In this document: in pieces, positions 7,486-12,304 of the stretch
Layout: each line of letters starts with the position of its first letter
How positions within the stretch are numbered: the first letter of the stretch is position 1
Assembly: GCA_947630935.1 (NCBI GenBank)
Contig: CANRJL010000021.1
Coordinates: 1-12,304 of the forward strand
Direction of reading: 5' to 3'
Length of the DNA stretch: 12,304 bases
Source of the DNA: an uncultured Bacilli bacterium
GTDB lineage: Bacteria; Bacillota_I; Bacilli_A; RF39; UBA660
The notes under the pieces: model-generated
The model's database searches: none
What the model was told of the DNA's origin: nothing
The model's input: the letters and a program-made list of their open reading frames with translations, nothing else
Translations under genes and position numbers: made by a program

Positions 7486-7971
7486 AGCCCCAATATAATA
7501 ATCAGTTTTATCATTTTCGCGTTCAAATTTATAAATTACATATTGTTCCTTTTTATCAGTCGAGCGATTAGAATATTTCACATAGCCATTTCCATATTCT
7601 TCATATAAATCTTTCGTTAACAAATCAGAATTTAAATAACCTTTTTCTAAAGCATATGCCAAACTAGATGACGTACTATCATAATAAATTTGAACATCTT
7701 TTAAACATGATAAATAAAAACGTTCTTCAACATTTTCATAAATCAATTGATCATTTAAAATACATGTTCCATTTAAAAACTCTAAAGAAACTCGATATTT
7801 TGAATAATCGCGAATCTTATCCAATCTTTCGATTTTTTGAATAACAAATAAATGATAGTTCAAAAAAATTCCTATAGCAACAATCATCATCACCAAGCAA
7901 AACATCATCAAAACCAATTTAAATTTAGCATTTTTTATCATTCGCCATTGATATTGTTTTTCTCTCTTCAT
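7480..7971 (-). CDS. Small membrane-anchored protein of unknown function
   Basis: I do not recognise this 163-residue protein. A basic N-terminus (KREK, RMIKNAKFK) is followed by one strong membrane segment at about 18-38. The remaining 120 residues are polar, rich in Tyr, Asp, Glu and Lys, and would face outside. Two cysteines in that part (C70, C89) could form a disulfide. The start at ATG 7971-7969 is supported by AGGGG seven bases upstream. It is convergent with the flippase gene and overlaps its end by six bases. It lies downstream of the two large surface-protein genes but has its own likely promoter. Confidence 0.7.
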   Translation of the reverse strand: MKREKQYQWRMIKNAKFKLVLMMFCLVMMIVAIGIFLNYHLFVIQKIERLDKIRDYSKYRVSLEFLNGTCILNDQLIYENVEERFYLSCLKDVQIYYDSTSSSLAYALEKGYLNSDLLTKDLYEEYGNGYVKYSNRSTDKKEQYVIYKFERENDKTDYYIGAL

Positions 7972-7994
7972 GTCACCACCCCTAAGTCATATGT

Positions 7995-8003
7995 ATTTTA
8001 ACA
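7995..8003 (-). promoter_or_regulatory. Candidate extended -10 promoter of the 163-residue protein gene
   Basis: On the minus strand TGTTAAAAT (8003-7995) is an extended -10 element (TGnTAAAAT). No good -35 box sits at the right distance, which is tolerated with an extended -10. The start codon lies about 25 bases downstream. Only a weak hairpin separates it from the preceding gene. Confidence 0.45.
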
Positions 8004-8066
8004 TATTTTATGCATAAAGAAAACCAAAAATTTCCAAACTATGTGGGTTTCTAAATCAACTATTAA

Positions 8067-9215
8067 CTATAAACTAAGTTCATATGGATTATCACTAGTT
8101 CCAAAGCCACTAATTATTTTAACGGATGATTTTAAATAGACAACTGGAAATACTTCCGGAATACCAGCTTCATCATAAGTTACTGAATAATTATATAAAT
8201 CACCTGTTTCTGAAATCAAAAAAACAGCAGATGAATAATAAGTATCGTGTGTTAAAGTCCATTGACCAAAATAGCTCTTACTATTAAATAGCCAATTATT
8301 AGATGGACAATCAATCATACTAAAATCAGTCATATTTGTTTTTAAACAAGCAGTTCTTACATTTCCACCAACCGCATAACCATAATCGCTAGGATACATT
8401 AAAGCTACCTTACCTGTCCAAGTAGTTGCATTATTTCCATAATGATTATTGCTACGTTCAGCATCATAAAAAATATTTGGCTGAGAATCAGGAGAAGTTT
8501 CATCTTCATAGTAATAATCTTTCATATAAAATCCCCCCAAATTCCAAACAGCATTATCTATTAAATTTGACTTAGCTTCAGTTATCCCTTGCAAAGCAAC
8601 ATTAAAACTAGCTGGGCTAGCCCAATCATTACTACCTTCAGAATCCCAACGATAACCTGTTATATCATCATAACTTTCTACACTAATAATTTTTAATCTA
8701 CTTTCACCAACACCACTAGCACTTGTTTTAATATTATTCATAACTCCTATTATGCGCCATAATTTATTATTAAATTTAACATAATTATTAGGATTTTTTC
8801 CAATATATCTAATATTACTATCACCTGTATTATCATTTGCTAAATTAGTGGTATCTTTACTTGCCTCATTTTTAATACAGGTCGCAGCATTTGTTCCACT
8901 TTCACCGCACTTAGAAATATCATTCATTGGCTTTCCAAAATACAAAGTACATCTTATTTTTGAAGCTTTCAAATTTAATACTATTGGTGCCCAATTATCT
9001 TTATCCCATTCAACTGTTGCATCATTATCACATTCAGCTTTTTCAAATATTAAATTACTCCCTTTTTTAGGAATATCATCTAACCAACCGTTTGTATCAC
9101 TATTATAAAAAGCCAAAATTGGTTCTTCTTGATTATTATTTAAATATTTTTTATAACCAATTATTAAACTTATTCCAAATATTAGTATTAATACTGCTAT
9201 TTTATATTTTTTCAA
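8067..9215 (-). CDS. Membrane-anchored surface protein, paralog B of the YLKSSV family
   Basis: The 382-residue protein has one N-terminal membrane segment (about 6-21) and a long extracellular part. Segments shared with the 564-residue neighbour are FEKAECDN...NWAP...RCTLYF (57-93, two conserved cysteines), TNAATC (108-113), RYIGKNPNNYV (136-146), LWRIIGVMNNIK (152-163), ESRLKII (171-177), MYPSDYGYAVGGNVR (273-287), NNWL (306-309) and a C-terminal block from QWTL (318) to VYLKSSVKI (359-367), GFGTSDNPYEL (370-380). The last block is where the third paralog carries its GC-rich variable segment; here the codons are ordinary AT-rich ones. Function is unknown; a C-type-lectin-like display domain is suspected from the DGR-like relative. 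The start codon is TTG (9215-9213), with GAGGGG five bases upstream. Only 15 bases separate it from the preceding gene, so both share a transcript. A coding G6 run lies at 8533-8538. Confidence 0.8.
   Translation of the reverse strand: MKKYKIAVLILIFGISLIIGYKKYLNNNQEEPILAFYNSDTNGWLDDIPKKGSNLIFEKAECDNDATVEWDKDNWAPIVLNLKASKIRCTLYFGKPMNDISKCGESGTNAATCIKNEASKDTTNLANDNTGDSNIRYIGKNPNNYVKFNNKLWRIIGVMNNIKTSASGVGESRLKIISVESYDDITGYRWDSEGSNDWASPASFNVALQGITEAKSNLIDNAVWNLGGFYMKDYYYEDETSPDSQPNIFYDAERSNNHYGNNATTWTGKVALMYPSDYGYAVGGNVRTACLKTNMTDFSMIDCPSNNWLFNSKSYFGQWTLTHDTYYSSAVFLISETGDLYNYSVTYDEAGIPEVFPVVYLKSSVKIISGFGTSDNPYELSL
8127..8261 (-). other. C-terminal segment equivalent to the variable region (AT-rich, probably fixed)
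   Basis: Residues 319-363 align by frame with the GC-rich block of the edge paralog: WTL at the start, a VFL.S..G.L core in the middle and FPVVYLKS at the end. Codons are typical of the rest of the gene (TTT, TTA, GAA, AAT), with no NNC/NNT enrichment. It reads as a homologous region that is not currently being rewritten. Confidence 0.6.
8533..8538 (-). repeat. Coding G6 homopolymer
   Basis: The minus strand has TTGGGGGGATT, encoding Leu-Gly-Gly-Phe at residues about 226-229 of the 382-residue protein. Together with 9956-9961 and 10966-10972 it is one of only three G/C runs of six or more that I find in the window, all in this two-gene cassette. A slip of one base would truncate the protein. 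Confidence 0.6.
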
Positions 9216-9230
9216 ACTTACCCCTCATTC

Positions 9231-10925
9231 CTATAATGAAACCGTATATGGGTCTTCTTTTGTACCACTTCCACCAGTTATTTTAACTGATGATTTTAAA
9301 TAGGCAGTTGGAAAAACTCCAGATGTATCTTCTCCAAAACCAGTAGTCATCTCAGTTAAATATCCACCAAATTCTAATATCTCTTCAAGAAAATATACAT
9401 TAGCAGATTCATTAAAAGCATTTACTGGTGTAATTGTCCAACCAAAACCATTTAACCAATTATAATCATCACAATGATTTTTAACATACGGATGAAAAGA
9501 GTAACTATATGCTCTTAATTGAGTATTTAAACAAACTTCTCTTACATCTCCACCTGTAGCAAACCCATGATCACTTACATAGGGTAAGCCAATATACCCT
9601 ACCCAATGAGTCGTTCTTGGAACATCATCATTGCATCCATCTGAATCATAATCGTTTTTTGAACAAATATTACCTGCATTTGTACTTCTTTCTGCTTTAT
9701 AAAAACCACTAGCTGTATCTTCAGTAGAAGTCAACTCCATGCCATCTTTATCAAAAGTTCCAGTATTCCAATAAGCTTCACCAATATAAGACTTAGCAGT
9801 TGAATTTAAACCTATATTTTCATAATTACACGGCAATGTTTTATTATTATATAACGTATAACAAGTACCATTTTTACTATCCCAAAATAAACTATTATTT
9901 ACTAAAGCATCTTCTTCACAAGTCATTTCAGTATAATACTCGCCAGTACATTTTTCCCCCCTATTATTAGAATAATTAGGGTTCAGAAGTTTCATAATAT
10001 CAGCGTCAGACCATTCATTAACACCACTTCCACCATTAACGGTTTCATCAGAAGTATCCCAAGCTAAACTTCCTATATCGTTATCTCTAATTATTTTTAG
10101 CCTACTTTCACCCGCGCCGCTTTCACTTGGCTTTATGTTATTCATCACTCCAATGATACGCCATAAAATAGGTTCACCTTTTTTATGGGTAACTTCTTCA
10201 TGACATAATTGAAAAATTTTATAGCCATCAGGCAAACTACTCCACTCAGGGTTTGTTATGTTTTCCTCCATCATTTGACAAATTTCCATGGAATCATATT
10301 TAAATTCTAATATAGCGTCTTCATCTTCTGTCGACTGCAACGTTATTATACTTTTTACTACATCTTCTGGATATGTTCCATTACCAATATCTATATAATT
10401 ATTAGGCTGTAACCCAATATATCTTAAATTATTTTCAGCTGTTCCATCAAACGCTAAATTATCTGTATCATGAGTAGCATTATCTTTATAACAAGTTGCT
10501 GCATTTGTTCCATTTTGACCACATGGAACCACATATTTTGATATATCACCTTTTTCATTAAAGTATAACATACATTTTGTTCTAGCTTTCGTTAAGCCCA
10601 TTACTTTTGGTGCCCAAGAAGTATTACTCCATTTTATAGTTGCTCCGTTGTCACATATAGCTTTTTCAAAACCTAAATTTTCGCTATTACCTTTCTGTGG
10701 CATTTCATTTAATATTTTATCATCTTGATAGTATTCAAAGTATATATCAGCTCGGCCATAGTAATTTACTTTACCATTTACAAATTCAAAACCTTTATTT
10801 ACTTGATACATAGCAAATGTCTTACCTAACAGCAAACCTACTCCTATTGAACAAGCAACAACAAAAATAGTCATAACTAACTTTCTTTTCTTTTTGTCGT
10901 CTTTATGAAACCGTTCTAATTTCAT
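9231..10925 (-). CDS. Membrane-anchored surface protein, paralog A of the YLKSSV family
   Basis: The protein has 564 residues from ATG 10925-10923. This start is preferred over GTG 10931 because GTAGG sits eight bases before the ATG and only two before the GTG. A basic N-terminus precedes one membrane segment (about 17-36) ending in GKTFAMY. The extracellular part shares with the 382-residue neighbour FEKAICDN...SWAP...KCMLYF, TNAATC, RYIG.QPNNYI, LWRIIGVMNNIK, ESRLKII, SDHGFATGGDVR and the C-terminal GVFPTAYLKSSVKITGGSGT. It has about 70 extra residues between NNYI and LWRII, and an extra cysteine-rich stretch in the middle. Many cysteines (about 15) suggest disulfides outside the cell. Function is unknown; adhesion or ligand display is inference. 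It is the first gene of the pair, behind a promoter with a G7 spacer, and carries a coding G6 run at 9956-9961. Confidence 0.8.
   Translation of the reverse strand: MKLERFHKDDKKKRKLVMTIFVVACSIGVGLLLGKTFAMYQVNKGFEFVNGKVNYYGRADIYFEYYQDDKILNEMPQKGNSENLGFEKAICDNGATIKWSNTSWAPKVMGLTKARTKCMLYFNEKGDISKYVVPCGQNGTNAATCYKDNATHDTDNLAFDGTAENNLRYIGLQPNNYIDIGNGTYPEDVVKSIITLQSTEDEDAILEFKYDSMEICQMMEENITNPEWSSLPDGYKIFQLCHEEVTHKKGEPILWRIIGVMNNIKPSESGAGESRLKIIRDNDIGSLAWDTSDETVNGGSGVNEWSDADIMKLLNPNYSNNRGEKCTGEYYTEMTCEEDALVNNSLFWDSKNGTCYTLYNNKTLPCNYENIGLNSTAKSYIGEAYWNTGTFDKDGMELTSTEDTASGFYKAERSTNAGNICSKNDYDSDGCNDDVPRTTHWVGYIGLPYVSDHGFATGGDVREVCLNTQLRAYSYSFHPYVKNHCDDYNWLNGFGWTITPVNAFNESANVYFLEEILEFGGYLTEMTTGFGEDTSGVFPTAYLKSSVKITGGSGTKEDPYTVSL
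9265..9281 (-). repeat. 17-base identity with the 3' end of the edge paralog
   Basis: Positions 9265-9281 and 12091-12107 are identical (plus strand CCACTTCCACCAGTTAT) and continue with near identity (TTAACTGA...). They encode the shared ITGGSG stretch after YLKSSV. This shows recent common ancestry or gene conversion between paralog A and the edge paralog. Confidence 0.8.
9291..9440 (-). other. C-terminal segment equivalent to the variable region (AT-rich, probably fixed)
   Basis: This stretch of paralog A runs from the tryptophan of GWTI to the YLKS motif and matches the position of the GC-rich block of the edge paralog. It has the same ends (WT...GVFPTAYLKS), about 12 more residues in the middle, and ordinary AT-rich codons. 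Confidence 0.55.
9956..9961 (-). repeat. Coding G6 homopolymer
   Basis: The minus strand reads AATAGGGGGGAAA, encoding Asn-Arg-Gly-Glu near residue 324 of paralog A. A one-base slip here would shift the frame and remove the C-terminal half of the protein. Confidence 0.6.
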
Positions 10926-10951
10926 GAGCACAGCCTACTTTCTTATATAAG

Positions 10952-10979
10952 ATCATAACATATGACCCCCCCAAGTCAA
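10952..10979 (-). promoter_or_regulatory. Promoter of the surface-protein pair with a G7 tract in the spacer
   Basis: On the minus strand TTGACT (10979-10974) and TATGAT (10957-10952) are separated by 16 bases. Seven of these are a continuous G run (10972-10966). With one extra G the spacer would reach the optimal 17 bases. Such tracts between the boxes are classic sites of slipped-strand phase variation. The ATG lies about 26 bases beyond the -10 box, and the strong rpmA terminator lies just upstream, so this unit is transcriptionally independent. Confidence 0.75.
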
Positions 10980-10988
10980 TAATTTTGC

Positions 10989-11032
10989 AAAAAAAAAATA
11001 GTGTTACGAATTTTTAAACTTCGTAAACACTA
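10989..11032 (-). terminator. Rho-independent terminator of rplU-prp-rpmA
   Basis: On the minus strand TAGTGTTTACGAA (11032-11020) pairs with TTCGTAACACTA (11010-10999) over about 12 base pairs with one bulged T. A T-rich tract follows (10998-10989). The rpmA stop codon lies in the loop and the 5' arm is made by the last five codons (Ser-Val-Tyr-Glu-Val), so the terminator is built into the end of the gene. Confidence 0.9.
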
Positions 11033-11301
11033 ACTTTCTTTTTATCTCTTCCTAAGCGTTCAAATCGAACAATTCCAGTTATTTTAGCAAATAGAGTATG
11101 ATCCTTTCCCATGCCAACATTTGTTCCAGGATAAATCTTTGTTCCTCTTTGCCGATATAAAATACTTCCTGCGCTAACTGTTTGTCCATCAGAAGCTTTT
11201 GCTCCTAAACGACGGCCTTCACTATCTCTTCCATTTTGGGTAGATGTTTGAGCTTTTTTATGAGCAAACAATTGAAGATTTAATATCATTAAATTATTCA
11301 T
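11014..11301 (-). CDS. rpmA: 50S ribosomal protein L27 with Prp-cleaved N-terminal extension
   Basis: L27 has 95 residues; its mature N-terminus reaches the peptidyl-transferase centre. MNNLMILNLQLFAHKKA is the Firmicutes extension: LNLQLF followed by AHKKA matches the LNLQFF/ASKKG cleavage site known from S. aureus, so cleavage after Phe12 by Prp is expected. The body (GRDSEGRRLGAKASDGQ, GSILYRQRGTKIYPG, NVGMGKDHTLFA) is typical. The first ATG (11301-11299) is chosen because GAGAGG sits nine bases upstream. The internal ATG at Met5 would give the more usual extension length but lacks a ribosome binding site. It overlaps prp by eight bases. Confidence 0.96.
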   Translation of the reverse strand: MNNLMILNLQLFAHKKAQTSTQNGRDSEGRRLGAKASDGQTVSAGSILYRQRGTKIYPGTNVGMGKDHTLFAKITGIVRFERLGRDKKKVSVYEV

Positions 11302-11611
11302 CTTCTACATCCTCTCTAATTATTATATTTTTAGGATAATCTTTATTCATTTCTTTTAATAAATCTATCATATTTAAAATCAACAAATAAACTATTTTAT
11401 CCTCTTTCAAAACTTTCAATAAAACATTTTCTTTAACTTCATAAAATATTGCATTCTGATCATATCTTAAAATTGCATTAATAGTTGTTGTAAAAATAGC
11501 AGAGACACCTGCACATACAATATCTTTTCCATAATCATCATACAAAGCATGACCAGAAAATTTAATTTGTTTTATTTGAGAATTATTTTTTTTAATTGTA
11601 ACTGTTATCAT
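11294..11611 (-). CDS. prp: Ribosomal-processing cysteine protease Prp
   Basis: The 105-residue Prp (YsxB family) removes the N-terminal extension of L27. The catalytic pair is visible: H21 in FSGHALYDDYG and C33 in KDIVCAGVSA, matching the family GHA and DIVCAxVSA motifs. It lies between rplU and rpmA as in most Firmicutes. Its ATG shares one base with the rplU stop codon (TAATG) and there is no good ribosome binding site, so translation is probably coupled to L21. Confidence 0.94.
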   Translation of the reverse strand: MITVTIKKNNSQIKQIKFSGHALYDDYGKDIVCAGVSAIFTTTINAILRYDQNAIFYEVKENVLLKVLKEDKIVYLLILNMIDLLKEMNKDYPKNIIIREDVEDE

Positions 11612-11910
11612 TATTTCACAATTTTTTTAACAACTAGTTTTGTATATGGTTGACGATGTCCTTGTTTTTTACGATACTTTTTCTTTGGATGATATTTAAA
11701 AACAACAACTTTTTTCTTACGACCTTGCTTTTCTACAGAGCATATTACTTTTGCTCCTTTAACAACAGGATCGCCAACTTTACCATCAACAAATAATACT
11801 TCATCAAAAGTAATTTCATTTCCTGGTTCAACATTTAACTTTTCAACATAAATAGTTTCACCCTCGGAAACATAATATTGTTTTCCACCTGTTACAAAAA
11901 CTGCTTTCAT
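11611..11910 (-). CDS. rplU: 50S ribosomal protein L21
   Basis: The 99 residues span the normal length of L21 (about 102), which binds 23S rRNA in the large subunit. Recognisable stretches are VFVTGGKQYYVSEGE at 4-18, EVLFVDG at 37-43, and VFKYHPKKKYRKKQGHRQPY at 70-89, the positively charged rRNA-binding end. The start at 11910 has a near-perfect AAGGAGGT five bases upstream. It is the first gene of rplU-prp-rpmA, behind a strong promoter and a leader of about 110 nt. Confidence 0.97.
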   Translation of the reverse strand: MKAVFVTGGKQYYVSEGETIYVEKLNVEPGNEITFDEVLFVDGKVGDPVVKGAKVICSVEKQGRKKKVVVFKYHPKKKYRKKQGHRQPYTKLVVKKIVK

Positions 11911-12018
11911 TTCTTACCTCCTTCATATAAATCAAGACGCGCCTTAAAGGTACATATTTGTTTAAAAAACCTTTTTCGTGCGGTTTTATAAAAGCATAAA
12001 TCGGGTGTTTTATAAAAC
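11911..12018 (-). promoter_or_regulatory. rplU 5' leader, candidate L21 leader
   Basis: Between the predicted transcription start and rplU lies a leader of about 108 nt. It holds two copies of the palindrome TTTTATAAAA (12017-12008 and 11993-11984) and, nearer the gene, a hairpin AAAGGT...ACCTTT (about 11973-11945). A structured leader before rplU fits the autoregulatory L21 leader known in Firmicutes, but I cannot confirm the fold to that family from memory. Confidence 0.5.
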
Positions 12019-12024
12019 AAGTAA

Positions 12025-12053
12025 ATTCTATCAAAGAATAACAAATTTGTCAA
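12025..12053 (-). promoter_or_regulatory. Strong promoter of rplU-prp-rpmA
   Basis: On the minus strand TTGACA (12053-12048), a perfect -35 box, is followed after 17 bases by TAGAAT (12030-12025). The -35 box starts only three bases after the stop codon of the edge paralog, with no terminator in between, so readthrough from that gene would enter the ribosomal operon. Confidence 0.85.
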
Positions 12054-12056
12054 ATA

Positions 12057-12304
12057 CTAACTCGATAATGAATATGGAGAATCACTAGTCCCACTTCCAC
12101 CAGTTATGTTAACTGAAGACTTTAGGTAGGCTGTTGGCCAGACCCCGCGCGCGCCGTAGGCGTCGCTGAGGTAGTTGACATACCCGTCAGAATAGACAAG
12201 GAACACATCGTACGAGTTCGAAGAAACCGGCGATAAAGTCCAATTATATCCACTACTTGGTTTTAGCCAATCATTATTTGCACAATCTGTTTTATAGTTA
12301 CTTC
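12057..12304 (-). CDS. Third paralog of the YLKSSV surface family, C-terminal end only; candidate DGR target
   Basis: About 82 codons up to TAG 12059-12057 are visible; the start lies beyond the right edge. The reading frame begins SNYKTDCANNDWLKPSSGYN, matching the C...NWL stretch of both complete paralogs. It continues with WTLSPVSSNS, a varied core, then GVWPTAYLKSSVNITGGSGT and SDSPYSLSS, nearly the ending of paralog A. Codons outside the core are AT-rich like the genome; within 12128-12233 they are GC-rich and dominated by NNC/NNT. By family resemblance it should be a membrane-anchored surface protein. The gene immediately abuts the rplU promoter. Confidence 0.8.
   Translation of the reverse strand, partial: SNYKTDCANNDWLKPSSGYNWTLSPVSSNSYDVFLVYSDGYVNYLSDAYGARGVWPTAYLKSSVNITGGSGTSDSPYSLSS
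12128..12233 (-). other. GC-rich candidate variable region of a diversity-generating retroelement
   Basis: GC content is about 56 % over 12131-12240 by hand count, against about 30 % around it. Between the serine codon at 12221-12219 and the Trp at 12140-12138, 22 of 28 codons end in C or T. They fall in two classes. A-free codons (GTG, TTC, GTC, TCT, GGG, GCC, GCG) encode an alternating Val/Phe/Ser/Gly/Ala frame. Positions between them read AAC, TAC, GAT, CTT, TAT, GAC, CTC, AGC, GGC or CGC. These are all one or two changes in the first two positions from AAC or AAT. GVWP carries TGG, where relatives I remember have Arg (AGG). This is what adenine-specific mutagenesis of an AAC/AAT-rich template would leave. 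The template repeat is not in the window. Confidence 0.65.

Noticed and set aside
8000..8066. Terminator after the 382-residue protein gene
   Set aside because: Only four- to five-base A/T-rich pairings (such as AAAC/GTTT) can be drawn, with weak T tracts, so it was not listed as a feature.
8848..9286. Open frames on the plus strand antisense to the surface-protein genes
   Set aside because: They mirror the coding strand of two well-supported paralogs, have no upstream signals and show no family resemblance.
12128..12233. GC-rich block as an assembly chimera or horizontally acquired fragment
   Set aside because: It keeps the reading frame, aligns with both paralogs at its ends and contains a regular constant/variable codon pattern, which a random foreign join would not give. 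It remains the main alternative if no template repeat exists.
1..12304. CRISPR arrays, tRNA or rRNA genes, insertion sequences, phage integrase, reverse transcriptase, DGR template repeat
   Set aside because: None was found on either strand. In particular no AAC-rich GC-elevated copy of the 12128-12233 block exists elsewhere in the window.
1..12304. Mycoplasma-type genetic code (TGA as Trp)
   Set aside because: TGA ends comN-like, rel, dtd and CmpB-type genes at natural family lengths, and tryptophans in conserved motifs use TGG.

Overview
The window is an AT-rich stretch (GC near 30 % by eye) from a low-GC Gram-positive bacterium. It shows strong AGGAGG-type ribosome binding sites, sigma-A-like TTGACA/TATAAT promoters, a T-box leader, an L27 with the Firmicutes N-terminal extension beside its Prp protease, and a spoVB-comN-relA-dtd order reminiscent of Bacillus. 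TGA ends several genes and TGG is the tryptophan codon, so the mycoplasma code does not apply. The large surface proteins resemble a family I associate with uncultured gut Bacilli and Mollicutes-like lineages (RF39 or Erysipelotrichales relatives); that placement is inference.

Layout from left to right. Positions 1-434 hold the 5' part of asnS (minus strand), preceded by a compact asparagine T-box leader and its promoter (435-700). Next is a two-gene minus-strand operon, a CmpB-type membrane protein followed by a membrane-bound GT2 glycosyltransferase (725-2598), with its own promoter. Positions 2683-6124 hold a tightly packed minus-strand operon: comN-like gene, MBL-fold hydrolase, long Rel protein, dtd. 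It is driven from a promoter divergent to a plus-strand SpoVB/MurJ-type flippase (6196-7485). The flippase converges on a small membrane-anchored protein of unknown function (7480-7971).

The right third is the accessory part. Two paralogous membrane-anchored, probably surface-exposed proteins (8067-9215 and 9231-10925) form one transcription unit. Its promoter carries a G7 tract between the -35 and -10 boxes, which is a candidate phase-variation switch. Upstream lies the housekeeping operon rplU-prp-rpmA (11014-11910), with a strong promoter, a structured leader and a terminator that folds over the rpmA stop codon.

At the right edge, a third paralog (12057 to beyond 12304) ends only a few bases before the rplU promoter. 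Near its 3' end it carries an abrupt GC-rich block of about 110 bases. There A-free codons for buried-type residues alternate with NNC/NNT codons for varied residues. This is the pattern expected of a variable region rewritten by a diversity-generating retroelement (DGR). The reverse transcriptase and template repeat are not in the window, so the DGR reading is a strong but unproven hypothesis. The two complete paralogs carry the same C-terminal frame in ordinary AT-rich codons and look like non-diversifying relatives.

A second notable point is the Rel protein: its synthetase, TGS, zinc-finger and ACT parts look intact, but the hydrolase signature HDxxED reads HETINH.
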